DNA of 64,000 nucleotides from Oscillospiraceae bacterium (GTDB lineage Bacteria; Bacillota_A; Clostridia; Oscillospirales; CAG-272): the NCBI GenBank assembly GCA_015063335.1, contig SVUH01000006.1, forward strand, positions 1 to 64,000. Direction: 5' to 3'. Every line of letters begins with the position of its first letter. Within the stretch, counting starts at the first letter, position 1. Made by a program: the position numbers and the translations under genes. The notes beneath the pieces are model-generated. The model made no database searches. It saw only the letters and a program-made list of their open reading frames with translations, and was not told the origin of the DNA. This document shows positions 20,022 through 30,400 of the stretch, one piece after another.

Positions 20022-20058
20022 GGCTGACGGCACCAAAGGGTGACGTCAGCCGTTTGTG
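20022..20058 (+). terminator. Terminator-like hairpin after uxuB
   Basis: GGCTGACG (20022-20029) pairs with CGTCAGCC (20044-20051), followed by a weak T-rich stretch (GTTTGTGTT). Confidence 0.55.
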
Positions 20059-20204
20059 TTCTTAAAAGGTACGGGTGGCAGGAAAGGAAAAAGTGTGCGA
20101 AATATCTGAAAACAAAGTGCCATGTGGCAAACATGCACAAAAATCCAGCCTAATTTTTTACACTAAAAGGGGCTGTTATTTACCCAAATGTGTGGAAGTG
20201 GATG

Positions 20205-20234
20205 TTGACAAAGCGCCCTAAGGTATGGTATAAT
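20205..20234 (+). promoter_or_regulatory. Promoter of the surface-protein gene
   Basis: TTGACA (20205-20210), 18-nt spacer, TATAAT (20229-20234), leaving a 5' leader of about 115 nt. Confidence 0.8.
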
Positions 20235-20246
20235 GTGTATACAGAG

Positions 20247-20326
20247 TAGCATTGGCTTGAATTTTGTCATCTCAAGCCGTGTTCTTTGATAACTTTTGTT
20301 TTTTAATAGTAAGATGTGCAATGCTA
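20247..20326 (+). promoter_or_regulatory. Structured 5' leader
   Basis: An outer pair TAGCATTG (20247-20254) / CAATGCTA (20319-20326) encloses a hairpin GGCTTGA / TCAAGCC (20254-20260, 20272-20278). It precedes the SD of the surface protein by about 20 nt. It does not match a riboswitch class that I recognise; it may be an mRNA-stabilising or regulatory leader. Confidence 0.4.
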
Positions 20327-20356
20327 TTTAAAAAATAAATAAAAAAGGAGAAAAAC

Positions 20357-22360
20357 ATGAAAAGCACAATGAAAAAAATTTTAGCAGTGGCTTTGGTTCT
20401 CATGATGACCTTGCCACTCGTGGCATTCCCCGCAGGTGCGGAAACCAGCGCTCAGGCCGAAGTTGAACCGCTCTATACGGTAAATTTCAACGGCGACAGC
20501 GTGTTTAGTGGCGGTTCCGGATGGGCAGGAGCAAAGGTCGAGAAGACTCAAACTTCCGCAACCATGTATACCTATTACAGCAAAAAGGCAAGCAATCTTG
20601 CCAGCAGCGTTTGGGGTGCGGATCTTAAAGGATTTACGATCCTTAATAAGTCTTACACGGTAGTGTTTACCTTAACTGCAAGCGGTGAAAATGAAGAGAT
20701 CGGATTTTTCCCCGATGACTGGTCCGGATTTGTTATGACTCCCGGTAAGGACGCTTACAAGTTTGTTACTACCACGAAGACAGGTACAGGTGGTACTGAC
20801 GGTAAGTACGAGGGCGTAATTGCAAGTGGTACGTATGAGAATAACAAATCTCTTACACAGGCCTACGCTATTGAGTTTGCAACCGAAGGAACTCAGTCTG
20901 CTGATAAGGGTGCAACCGAGGCGGTTACTGTATACAAGCTCTATGTTTTGATAGACAATAAGTTTGAATGTGTTTGCTCTCTTTCGGGGGATCAGTTGGA
21001 CGACAAATATTTCGACTGGTTCTATGATTGGGAAGATGACGGAGAAACGGTTTACGAGGACGACTTTACACTTCGTCTCTACCGCAGAGGCTATGCTCTC
21101 AACGATAATTACGAAACAACGTCCACGAAGATCGATCCCAGTAATGGAACTGTAACCGTTAGCAACATGAGCATTTACGAGGGGCTTGTAGCTACTAGCA
21201 TTGAGATCCCCAGCGACGAGCCTACACCGGATCCCGAACCTACACCGGATCCCGCGCCCGCTGAGCCCAAGGACGGCGATCTGCTTTACACGGTAAACTT
21301 CAATGGGGATGAAGTATTCAACAAACCCGGCAGTAGCTGGGCTGGTGCTGTCGTTCAGAAGTCTGAAACCTCTGTTATCATGTCTACTAAGAAGGATTCT
21401 ACCGGCACTAACTACAGAGGAAACGCATGGGGTGCTGACCTTAAGGGTTATACTATCCTCGGCAACTCCTACACCGTAGTATTTACGGTTGAGGCAAGCG
21501 ACCTTAACCAGGAGATCGGCTTCTTGCCTTGCGACTGTGCAGGATTCGTTGTAACTCCCGGTCAGAACAAGTTCAGATTTATTACCACTGTGTTCAACAA
21601 TCACGGTAGCGAAGGTGCTTATGAGAACGTGATCGTAAGCGGTGAGTACCAGACTGCAGCAAGATCCTTGAAGCAGACCTATGCTATCGAGATCCAGACC
21701 TCAGGAACCAAGGATAATCCTGACGTTGTTGCATACAAGCTTTACGTAGTTGATGGCACTGAGTGGAAACTCGTTTGCGCACTTACCGACGAGCAGATGG
21801 ACAACAGCTACTTCGACTGGTTCATGTATTGGGAAGATAAAGGAGAAACGGTTTACGAGGAAGACTTTGCCATGCGCTTCTACCGCAGATGCTATGTTCT
21901 TGATGAGGACGGCTTTGCAACCGATGCGCTTGACAGCCTCCAGAACGGAACCGTAACCGTTAGCGATGCTAAGCTTTACAAGGGACTTGTAGCTACCAAT
22001 AATCTTGTTGCTGCTCCCGAGACGGAAGTAGTAGTTCCCGACAGCGGCAATACCGACAGCGGCAATACCGACAGCGGCAATACCGACAGCGGTAACACCG
22101 ATAGCGGCAATACCGACAGCGGTAACACCGATAGCGGCAATACCGATAGCGGTAACACCGACGGCGGCAACACCGATGGCGGCAACACCGACGGTGGCAA
22201 CACCGAAACGGGTACTCCCGAAACAAGTACTCCCGCTCCCGAGACAGAGCCTGCGGCAAAGAAGGGTTGCGGTGGAAGCATTGCTATGACGGGCGTTGCT
22301 CTCGTTGGAGCTTGCGCTGCTATGCTTGCAGTTAAGCGCAGAAAGAACGAAGACGACTAA
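20357..22360 (+). CDS. Cell-surface protein with duplicated module and Cys-Gly-Gly C-terminal anchor
   Basis: 667 residues. A signal peptide (about 1-28, ending FPAGAE) is followed by two copies of a ~235-residue module (about 38-275 and 306-543; each starts LYTVNFNGD and holds WGADLKG, EIGF, FDWF and a final GLVAT), joined by a Pro-rich linker. Then come eleven DSGNT/DGGNT pentapeptides (about 562-616), a Thr/Pro stretch, and a C-terminal signal: KKGCGGS, about 18 hydrophobic residues, and KRRKNEDD. The tripartite tail resembles a sorting signal but has no LPxTG. The same module heads the protein at 37149. Function unknown; display on the envelope is inferred. Confidence 0.8.
   Translation: MKSTMKKILAVALVLMMTLPLVAFPAGAETSAQAEVEPLYTVNFNGDSVFSGGSGWAGAKVEKTQTSATMYTYYSKKASNLASSVWGADLKGFTILNKSYTVVFTLTASGENEEIGFFPDDWSGFVMTPGKDAYKFVTTTKTGTGGTDGKYEGVIASGTYENNKSLTQAYAIEFATEGTQSADKGATEAVTVYKLYVLIDNKFECVCSLSGDQLDDKYFDWFYDWEDDGETVYEDDFTLRLYRRGYALNDNYETTSTKIDPSNGTVTVSNMSIYEGLVATSIEIPSDEPTPDPEPTPDPAPAEPKDGDLLYTVNFNGDEVFNKPGSSWAGAVVQKSETSVIMSTKKDSTGTNYRGNAWGADLKGYTILGNSYTVVFTVEASDLNQEIGFLPCDCAGFVVTPGQNKFRFITTVFNNHGSEGAYENVIVSGEYQTAARSLKQTYAIEIQTSGTKDNPDVVAYKLYVVDGTEWKLVCALTDEQMDNSYFDWFMYWEDKGETVYEEDFAMRFYRRCYVLDEDGFATDALDSLQNGTVTVSDAKLYKGLVATNNLVAAPETEVVVPDSGNTDSGNTDSGNTDSGNTDSGNTDSGNTDSGNTDSGNTDGGNTDGGNTDGGNTETGTPETSTPAPETEPAAKKGCGGSIAMTGVALVGACAAMLAVKRRKNEDD
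22040..22204 (+). repeat. Eleven 15-bp tandem repeats inside the surface-protein gene
   Basis: Units of the form GACAGCGGCAATACC encode DSGNT (eight) then DGGNT (three). Copy number could vary by slippage, altering the length of the wall-spanning spacer. Confidence 0.9.
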
Positions 22361-22398
22361 TCAGATTTAGCTCGTAAAAGTTAATTAAAAATTAAGTT

Positions 22399-22446
22399 GC
22401 ACCTGCATTTCACTCCGCTTGGAGCTGAGATGCAGGTGCTTTTTTG
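22399..22446 (+). terminator. Terminator after surface-protein gene
   Basis: GCACCTGCAT ... ATGCAGGTGC followed by TTTTTT. Confidence 0.9.
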
Positions 22447-22477
22447 TTTTTTTGATTTTCTCTGTTCCAAATTGATA

Positions 22478-22600
22478 GGGGAGGGTCTTGCTCCTCCCGA
22501 AAATAAAGCTCGCGCACAAAAAATTGCCGCTGAGGCTGTTGGAACAATGAGCCTTCCCCAGTGGGGGAGGGTGTTACAAGACTTGTGCGAGTGACGGATA
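22478..22600. repeat. Intergenic inverted-repeat element
   Basis: The 22447-22825 gap has no gene that I can support. It holds nested dyads: GGGAGG/CCTCCC (22479-22498), CTCGCGCACAA (22509-22519) facing TTGTGCGAG (22583-22591), and CCTTCCCC/GGGGAGG (22552-22570). This resembles short dispersed palindromic elements of gut Clostridia. No second copy is seen in this window. Confidence 0.35.
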
Positions 22601-22825
22601 AGGTGTCAAAATTCCTTTTTCAAGAGCAAAATGCAAGGCTTTGGGGCTTTTTTGTACCTGATTTTTTGCCTGTAATACCCTTATTTTACCAATTATGGTT
22701 AGCAAATGGATTTTTTAGGATATAAAACCCCTTGTTTTACGTTAATAAATGACAGCAAAACAACCAAAATGGGTGTGCCCCAAATACCCGTTTTTGGTGA
22801 CTTAGTTGAACATTGTCGAAAAACA

Positions 22826-22853
22826 TTGACTTTTTACGGTTTTGTGGTATAAT
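22826..22853 (+). promoter_or_regulatory. Promoter of the ABC/Ig-like operon
   Basis: TTGACT (22826-22831), 16-nt spacer, TATAAT (22848-22853). Confidence 0.7.
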
Positions 22854-22950
22854 TACTGTAAGTGGGGTGGGGGAAGTTATGCCCATTTTCACGCTGAATT
22901 TGTTATTACAAACATTTAGTATATAAACTCAAAGGATGGGGTTTTGAACT

Positions 22951-25224
22951 ATGACTAATTTGATTTTTCCGTTAGCAGTCTTGGGAATGGCGCTGGTGCT
23001 TGTCGGTATAATATATCTCTTGAAGCGCTTTAACGTCAAGGTAATATATGCAACGAGGCCATTGGCGATCATTTTGTTCGTGGTATCGTTCGTAAGATAT
23101 CTTTATAAAAAGCCCGCGATCTATAGTTTGCACGGCTTAGATAACGCTGTGTCGCCGTTCAACGCAGAGACGCTGAATATCGGACAGACGGCATTGGCGG
23201 TGATTCTTGTTTGGTTCTCCTACGCCGCTATACTGATGACGGTAATAAGTGCCTTCTACAATTACAAGACCCTGCGCCGAATGGTCAATCTATTCGCTTT
23301 GCCGATGCTTGCGGTGCTACTCGTCTTCTTCGAGACTTACGGTATTGCAACGGTTGGCACAGAGGCGTACGGCATTTCGAATACCCGCCTTTGGATAATG
23401 GCGGCAGAGATAACGGTCGCGATCGCTATTATCATTGGAAATTGCTTCGAGGATAATAGATTTGAGGTTCCCAAGAGCGCAAGAGACGTCGGCAACTATT
23501 TCGCGGCGCTCATTCCTGCGATACTTGCAATAATGCCTTGCTATGTGCTTCAGGCGTTCTTCGTTATCAAGGATACGACACTTAAGCTCTACGACTTTAC
23601 CCCCGAGCACAGAGTTATGCTTTATATTGCGGTAGTTCTTCCTATCGTTGGATACAAGATACTCAGAGGCAAGCCCACCGAGGTCAGCAGAATGATCCTC
23701 ATATACGCATCATTGGCGTTTCTTTGGGTATATATCGGAAGATGGGAGCTCCACGAGTTCAAAAATCTTGCCAACTGGCCGCTCCACCTTTGCAATACCG
23801 CTATGTTTCTGACTCCACTTTGCCTTGTATTTAAGATGAAGAGACTCTTTAATTTCTGTCTCTTTATAAACGTTCTGGGCGCATTCTTCGCTATGCTCAT
23901 GCCTCACGCGCTTGTTGAGTGGAGCATAGTTGGAACGGAGCGAGTTTCCTACTGGGTAAACCACTATGCAGCGTTTGCTATGCCGCTTCTGATAGGCTCG
24001 CTCAACATATTTAAGCGTCCTAAGTTCAGACAGTTCATATACGCGGTCATTGCACTTACTGCTTACTTTGGATTGACGCTTTTCCTTAACGCGTACCTCA
24101 CGCAGAAGACGGGAAATGTTTCCGACTTCTTCTTTACGAACAGTGACTTTATCGTTTCTAAGCTCGGACTTTGGGCGGAGCGTACCCGTGACTTTACGAT
24201 AAGCTTTAATTTCAGAGGATACGATCTGACGTTTTATCCCATCTATCAATCTATTTTCTTGGCATCGTACATATTGCTCGCTGTTGGCGTTTGGTTCTTG
24301 TATGCTATACTGTTCAGCGCGATCGACAAGGACGAGGACAGATACAGAAGAGAGAGGAGTTACAGAAAAATGAAAAAGGATCTTAAAAAATATCTTGGCG
24401 GAAAGCCCGACACCGCGTCCATCAGCGGAAGCGATGCCCCCAGTCTTGTTATTAAAAACTTTTCAAAGAGATACGGAAAGAATAAGCATTATTCCGTAAA
24501 CAACGTGTCCTTCGAGGTCAAGGGCGGAGAGATCTTCGGCTTCCTCGGACCGAACGGTGCTGGTAAGTCTACCATTATAAAGAGTATCGTCGGAATTCAG
24601 ACGATAACCTCAGGAAATATCGAGATCTGCGGCTACGACGTGGAAAAGCAGCCTGTTGCGGCAAAGATGAACACCGCGTTCGTTCCCGACCACTACGCGC
24701 TTTACGAAAATCTCACCGGAAGAGAATACATAAACTATATTGCAGACCTCTTTGAGGTAAGCAAGAAGGACAGAGAAGAGTTTATAAATAAATACGTTGA
24801 TCTGTTCCAGCTTACAGGGGCGTTTGACAACCAGATGAAGACGTACTCTCACGGTATGAAGCAGAAGATCACCATTATGTCCGCATTGGTTCACAATCCT
24901 AAGGTGTGGATCCTTGACGAGCCGCTTACAGGTCTTGACCCCACGAGTATTCACGAGGTCAAGGAGTGCATGAAGGAGCACGCGGCTAAGGGTAATATCG
25001 TATTCTTCAGCTCGCACATTATCGACGTCGTTGAAAAGCTCTGCGACAAGATCGCTATTATTAAAAAAGGTCAGCTTCGCGCGTACAAGTCTATGCAGGA
25101 GCTGAACGAAGAAGGCATTGAGCTCGAGAGATACTACCTTGATATTATATACGACGGAAACGATGAGCACGTTCCTTATACAGAGCCCGAGGCGGGCGCT
25201 GAAGCTGTGGAGGAGAACGCATGA
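22951..25224 (+). CDS. Polytopic membrane protein fused to an ABC-type ATPase
   Basis: 757 residues. The first ~470 form 11-13 hydrophobic segments. The stretch from IGRWELHEF through [13 protein letters not shown] to TPLCLVFKM resembles the YwaF/TIGR02206 membrane family. After a basic linker, residues ~497-735 are an ABC-2-type ATPase: Walker [10 protein letters not shown] (about 533), signature YSHGMKQK (about 632), Walker B WILDEP (about 652), H-loop SSHII. The tail is acidic ([13 protein letters not shown]). The stop overlaps the next start by 4 nt (ATGA), tying it to the permease. Fusion of this membrane family to an ABC ATPase is not an arrangement that I know from described transporters. 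Substrate unknown. Confidence 0.85.
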   Translation: MTNLIFPLAVLGMALVLVGIIYLLKRFNVKVIYATRPLAIILFVVSFVRYLYKKPAIYSLHGLDNAVSPFNAETLNIGQTALAVILVWFSYAAILMTVISAFYNYKTLRRMVNLFALPMLAVLLVFFETYGIATVGTEAYGISNTRLWIMAAEITVAIAIIIGNCFEDNRFEVPKSARDVGNYFAALIPAILAIMPCYVLQAFFVIKDTTLKLYDFTPEHRVMLYIAVVLPIVGYKILRGKPTEVSRMILIYASLAFLWVYIGRWELHEFKNLANWPLHLCNTAMFLTPLCLVFKMKRLFNFCLFINVLGAFFAMLMPHALVEWSIVGTERVSYWVNHYAAFAMPLLIGSLNIFKRPKFRQFIYAVIALTAYFGLTLFLNAYLTQKTGNVSDFFFTNSDFIVSKLGLWAERTRDFTISFNFRGYDLTFYPIYQSIFLASYILLAVGVWFLYAILFSAIDKDEDRYRRERSYRKMKKDLKKYLGGKPDTASISGSDAPSLVIKNFSKRYGKNKHYSVNNVSFEVKGGEIFGFLGPNGAGKSTIIKSIVGIQTITSGNIEICGYDVEKQPVAAKMNTAFVPDHYALYENLTGREYINYIADLFEVSKKDREEFINKYVDLFQLTGAFDNQMKTYSHGMKQKITIMSALVHNPKVWILDEPLTGLDPTSIHEVKECMKEHAAKGNIVFFSSHIIDVVEKLCDKIAIIKKGQLRAYKSMQELNEEGIELERYYLDIIYDGNDEHVPYTEPEAGAEAVEENA

Positions 25225-26879
25225 AAAGTCTCTATATCCTTGTAATGATGCAACTCAAGGAACAGATGAACTTTAAGCGTTTAAAGACAGACAATGCAAA
25301 AGCGTTTCACTTATTGATGTCAATTGTTGGCGGAATATTGAAATTTGCGGCTGTCACCGCTCTTTGCATCGCGTTCCTGCTTGTATCAAAGATCCTTGGT
25401 CTGTTTTCATTCCAAGGATTGCCCGTACCGGACACGGTCATCTCACTTGTGTTTTCGGTCATGCTTTTGCTCTCGGTCGTTTCCTGTACCGTGGGGCTCA
25501 CAAAGTCGATGTACTATGCGAGAGATAATGCAGTTTTGCTGACGCTTCCTTGCACGTCCTTGCACGTATATCTTTCCAAGCTTATTATATTCTTCATATT
25601 CGAGATAAAGAGAAACCTCTCTTTCCTCGTTCCCATGTTTATCGCATATTATATTACGCACAGCTATCCTGCAGGTGCGTATGTATGGATGCTGTTCTGC
25701 ATGATATGGGTGTCGCTGTTCACTGTGGCAATAGGTGCGCTGTTCTCGATCCCCACTATGTGGATAGCAAACTTCTTCAGACAGAATAAGTGGATGCAGA
25801 TGGGTGGTTTGGTTGCCACGGTCGCTGCCGCTTCGGTTGCGCTTTTCTATGCTATCTCCCTTATTCCCGAGAACATTGACCTTGTTGCGGCATGGTCAAC
25901 GATCTATTGGCAGATCCAGGACTTCCTTGGTGCATATGCTAAGAATTTCAGCTTCTTGTATGACTTTACGCGTATGCTTTTGGGTGAGACAGCAAACCTC
26001 AAGACGACATTCCCGCTTCTTATGACGGGACTCAGACTTTTGATGCTTGCCGGAACCGCTGTCGGTGCGCTCTTTGCAGGACTCCTTATAGTACGCCCCT
26101 TGTTCTACAAGATGGCAAGTACTCCCTTCGAGTATCTCAAGAAGGCAGTTAAGCCCAGAAAGAACAAGCAAAGAAACAAGGTTTGGTCTTCTGTTTACAC
26201 TAACTTCATGATAACGGCAAAGAATACGAATACTATCTTTGCAAACGTTGGAATTCTTATTTCGGTTCCCATGCTCATATTCCTTCTCAACAAGATATTC
26301 CTTGCTATGAAGACGAGAGAAATGGGAGATCACATGATAATAGCGTTCAATCTGCTTATTATGCTTCTTATCGTTCTGAACTCCAACTGCTCGATCTCGA
26401 GCCTGTACTCCAGAGACGGACAGAGCGGCTACCTTATAAAGACGCTCCCCTCTAAGTACACCTTGCCGGTCGTTACCAAGCTTCTCCCGAACACCACGTT
26501 CGGCGCGCTTGCTATTCTTGCGACGGCGCCCATTCTTAAGCTGACGCTTCCTCTTGCGACAGCCGATATAATTCATATAATTCTTGCGATAGAGTTTATC
26601 TTTATTGCGCACATGTTCTATTCGGCAGAGCTTGATTTGGTGAACCCGCAGAACCAGCTTTATGCAAGCGTTGGAAGCACGGTTTCAAATCCCAACGAAA
26701 CAAAATCGACTGTTTCCGCATTTTTGATTTCTTTCTTGGTAGCAGGAGTAGTTTTCTTCCTTCTGTTTGAGGGAAGGGGATACGTATACGTTAAGCTGAT
26801 AGCTGTATCTCTTGGCGTATTGATTTACAGAACATGGATGTTCTTCTCTATGCTGAAGCTTTACTATAAGGAGAAATAG
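25221..26879 (+). CDS. ABC-2-type transporter permease
   Basis: 552 residues with about 12 hydrophobic segments and a long basic loop in the middle (KKAVKPRKNKQRNK). It looks like the large Firmicute ABC-exporter permease family (Pfam ABC_tran_2-like) that pairs with a cytoplasmic ATPase. The start overlaps the stop of the ATPase fusion gene and the next gene begins 1 nt after its stop, so the three are a translationally coupled unit. It presumably forms the pore; export rather than import is inferred from the ATPase subtype. Confidence 0.8.
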   Translation: MKSLYILVMMQLKEQMNFKRLKTDNAKAFHLLMSIVGGILKFAAVTALCIAFLLVSKILGLFSFQGLPVPDTVISLVFSVMLLLSVVSCTVGLTKSMYYARDNAVLLTLPCTSLHVYLSKLIIFFIFEIKRNLSFLVPMFIAYYITHSYPAGAYVWMLFCMIWVSLFTVAIGALFSIPTMWIANFFRQNKWMQMGGLVATVAAASVALFYAISLIPENIDLVAAWSTIYWQIQDFLGAYAKNFSFLYDFTRMLLGETANLKTTFPLLMTGLRLLMLAGTAVGALFAGLLIVRPLFYKMASTPFEYLKKAVKPRKNKQRNKVWSSVYTNFMITAKNTNTIFANVGILISVPMLIFLLNKIFLAMKTREMGDHMIIAFNLLIMLLIVLNSNCSISSLYSRDGQSGYLIKTLPSKYTLPVVTKLLPNTTFGALAILATAPILKLTLPLATADIIHIILAIEFIFIAHMFYSAELDLVNPQNQLYASVGSTVSNPNETKSTVSAFLISFLVAGVVFFLLFEGRGYVYVKLIAVSLGVLIYRTWMFFSMLKLYYKEK

Positions 26880-26880
26880 T

Positions 26881-27276
26881 ATGAAAAAAGCAGTAATTAT
26901 TATTATAGTTCTTATCTACGTAGCTTCGGTAGCGCTCGTAAGCTTTTTCGGCTTGCAGTTCAAGGTGTTCGAGGAGGTTATTCCCGTTGAACGCATTGAG
27001 ATAACGAACGAAGGCCAAAAGCATAGTGAGACACAGGGAGATTATATCGTAATTCATCCGGATGCGAGCGGAGAAAGACGTGTAAAAATAGATTATCACG
27101 TGTACCCCGAGAATGCATCTAACACAAATGTTGATTTCGCCTACCAGGAGGTCGAGGGCGTAACGGTCGACGAACACGGACTCGTGACGTTTTCAGGACC
27201 GGGCTTGATCAAGGTCAGAGTTATCGCAACCGACGGTAGTAATACCGAGGACACCTTGCTCATAATAGCTCGCTGA
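26881..27276 (+). CDS. Membrane-anchored beta-rich (Ig-like) protein
   Basis: 131 residues. One N-terminal hydrophobic segment (about 4-25) has no Cys lipobox, so it is a signal anchor. The rest is an extracellular Ig-like/Big_2-type sequence: VEGVTVDEHGLVTFSGPGLIKVRVIATDGS is the characteristic end of such domains. It lies 1 nt after the permease stop and upstream of the giant Ig-repeat lipoprotein, which suggests an accessory subunit of the same envelope system. I do not recognise a named family. Confidence 0.7.
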   Translation: MKKAVIIIIVLIYVASVALVSFFGLQFKVFEEVIPVERIEITNEGQKHSETQGDYIVIHPDASGERRVKIDYHVYPENASNTNVDFAYQEVEGVTVDEHGLVTFSGPGLIKVRVIATDGSNTEDTLLIIAR

Positions 27277-27400
27277 CACCTCTGATAGGCTTATCAAAAT
27301 ATAAAAGAGGATTGAAGGGAGGACCTCATAGAATTATTTGTACTTTTTATTCGCAATTATAGTTTGTTTTACAATTCCTAGTACGAAAGGAAAAAGGATT

Positions 27401-30400
27401 ATGAAAAGGAAATTATTGATTTTACTTATAGCATTGCTCGCCGTAACGCTTAGCTTTACAGCATGCTTCGGCGGCAAAGAGGAAGAAGAAGAAAAAAATA
27501 ACAGTATACAGTCGATCAAGGTTGTAGAGGGAACGTATCCCACGCAAGTAAACCTTGGCGATACTCCCGATTTTTCGGGCATCAAGGTAACTGTTACCTA
27601 TGCTGATCAATCTACCAAAGAGGTAGGCTTTGCTGACGTTAAGATCAGCAAGGTAGATACGACGACGACAGGTAGCAAGTTTGTTACCGTTACGTATGAG
27701 AGCAGCTCGGTGAAGTTTGAGATCGTCGTTATAGACCCCGAGGCTACTGCCACGGTAACGGGAATTAAAATCGTTCCCGGCTCGATGCCGACCTCTTGCT
27801 TCCTTGCACACACATTGGATATTTCTAAGCTTCAGGTCGAGGCAACGTATAATAACGGAAGAGCGAATGATGCACTCTCTGTTTCAGAGTATACGTATAC
27901 GACCATTGATACGTCTACGCCCGGTGAAAAGACGTTCACTGTAACGTATACGGCTAACCCCGCGCTGACAGATAGCATCACTATCAAGGTCCTCGGCATT
28001 GCTAATATGCTGGTGGAAGGTAACTCCATCGGCAGCAAGATATTTGTCGGTGAGACCTTGGACACCTCGAACCTCAAGGTAGTTGTTTACTACGAGGACG
28101 GAACGAGTGAAATTGTGACCAAAGCTGACGTGACTCTTGGCACGATAGATTCTACCACCCCCGGCACGAAGAAGCTTGCTATTAGCTATAATGGATTTTC
28201 TATTGATTGGTCCGTTGTAGTAGTCGGCACCGTTGGTATGGAGGTTGAAGGCTGTCCTGCCGAGGTGCTGTACGGAGGCACGCTGGATCTGAGCAATATT
28301 AAGGCATACCTGCAGTATACCGACGGTACGGAAAGCCAAGAGCTCTCCAAGAACGTTCTTACACTTGGCTCGATAGATACCCGCGTGGTTGGCGATCAGC
28401 AGCTGAAGGTGTCTTACAACGGCACCGATGCCTTTGTGACGATCAAGGTCGTTGGCGTAGAGTCCATGACGGTAGCGCCAAATTCCATTGTAACGGAAAT
28501 TTTGAAGGGCGGTGCGTTGGATACGAGCCACGCTCAGATTTCTGTTACGTATACGAATGGAAAATCGGCTATCATTGACGCAGGTGCGTTTGTTGATCTG
28601 AATGGCTTTGATGGAAACGTTGGAGGCAATCAGGTAATTAAGGTCGCTTATCTCAATAGTACCATTGAACATTCGATCAAGGTTTGTACGGTAACCGAGC
28701 TGTATGTTGAGGGAATTAACAAGGTTTTGCCCGCAGGAACGCCGGTTGATCTTACGAATATGGTGGTTTACGGTTACTATAACGATACCGCGCACACCAG
28801 AACTCCGGAGCCGATCCCGGTAGACAGCATTACGACCACCGTGGCTGACATAAATGAAAATGAGGATGTACTCAATTCCGAAGAGAACAAGTCCTTCTTC
28901 GTAAAATATAGCGGAGATCTTGGTGCGGCAGAGCTGAAGGTAACCATTACCACGACGCCCCCCGTGCTTTCCGGAATCAGAATTGATCGCTTCCCAGAGG
29001 CAATCGGCCTTGGCGGAAAATACAACAATGATGCTGTCGTGGTCTATGCAGTTTATTCAAACGATGATGAGGAACCACTCACTACCGGTTGTGCGATATC
29101 TATTGAAACTGATAAGGTAGGCGATGCAACTCTTACCGTTACTTATGAAGGAATGAAAGACGAGAAAACAGTCAAGGTGCTTCCTATAACCAAAATGGAA
29201 GTCAGCGGTATTGCTGACGTGGTTGACAAGGGCGGCGTACTTGACACCTCGGGTGTTCAGGTGATTGTTACCTTCTCGGACGGAACGTATACCGATAGCC
29301 GTACAGTTTCCGTGAATGACGGCGTAACGGTATCGGATCCTGATACGAAGACCGGTGGCGACAAGACGCTGACCGTAAAGTACCTCGGTAGTGAAACCAC
29401 GTTCGCTTATCACGTCAAAGCCGTAACAGGTATTTCGATCGTGGGCGGAACGATCAGCTCCGAGATCCGTGACGGATACGGCTTGGATGATTCGAGCCTT
29501 ATGATCAAGATCACCTATACCAACGGTGATGTCGTGCGTAGAAACGCAAAGGAGATCGGTGCTGAAACCGCAGGAACGCAGAAAGGCTCTACAACGTTTA
29601 GCGTAACGTATGAGAACTGCACCGCTGAGATGCCGCTTACTCCTATCAGCATTTTCGTTGATCCTACAGGCGTGATCCAGACGCTCTCCGCGCTGAACGG
29701 CACCGTTCCCGCAGAGGTTCGTCAGGGTGCGACACTCAACTACGCTGATTTGCGTCTCTCAGTTACCTACTATAAGATAGTTGATGGCAATGTTCAGCTC
29801 TTCGTATATCTCGTAGGTATTGACGACGACTATCTTAAGATCACTCCTGAGACCTTTGATACCTCGACGACCGGCGATAAAGCCATTACCTTTACCTATA
29901 AGTGCGGTGGCTATGAAGGCTCTACCAGCGCAAACATATCGGTTATTGGCGTAAAACCGGCGGAAGAAGGTGGAGTTGAGATCGTCAGCGGCATTTTGCC
30001 GTTCGTTGTTCAAGGCGACACGGTAAATACCGACAATATCTCGATCAAGGTAACCTACACCAACGGCTTCTATACCTACGTAGGCAATGGCGCAAACGGT
30101 GTTACCTTTGATGAGTACAGCACCGCTAATGTAGGAAAAATCACCTTCACGGTTAGAGTTTTCGGTGTTCCCGCTACTAAGGAAATCGAGGTCGTTGCGC
30201 CTCCTTCCACAGACGGAATCATCTTCGGTACACTGCTTCCCGATGAGCTTGTCGCAAGAGATAGCTATAAGAAGAACTTTAGAGATCAAAAGAGCGAGTA
30301 TCGCGTAGGTGACGATAACCCCTATTATTTTAATCTTAACGTTATTTCGCTTGACGAAAATGATAATATCGTAGAGGTGCCCGGCTCCGAGGTCCCCACG

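Noticed and set aside
22040..22204. CRISPR-like tandem repeats
   Set aside because: Units are 15 bp without spacers and in frame with DSGNT pentapeptides; no cas genes.
27884..28795. Long minus-strand open frame within the Ig-repeat gene
   Set aside because: Antisense shadow of a repetitive, codon-biased gene; no SD or family signature.
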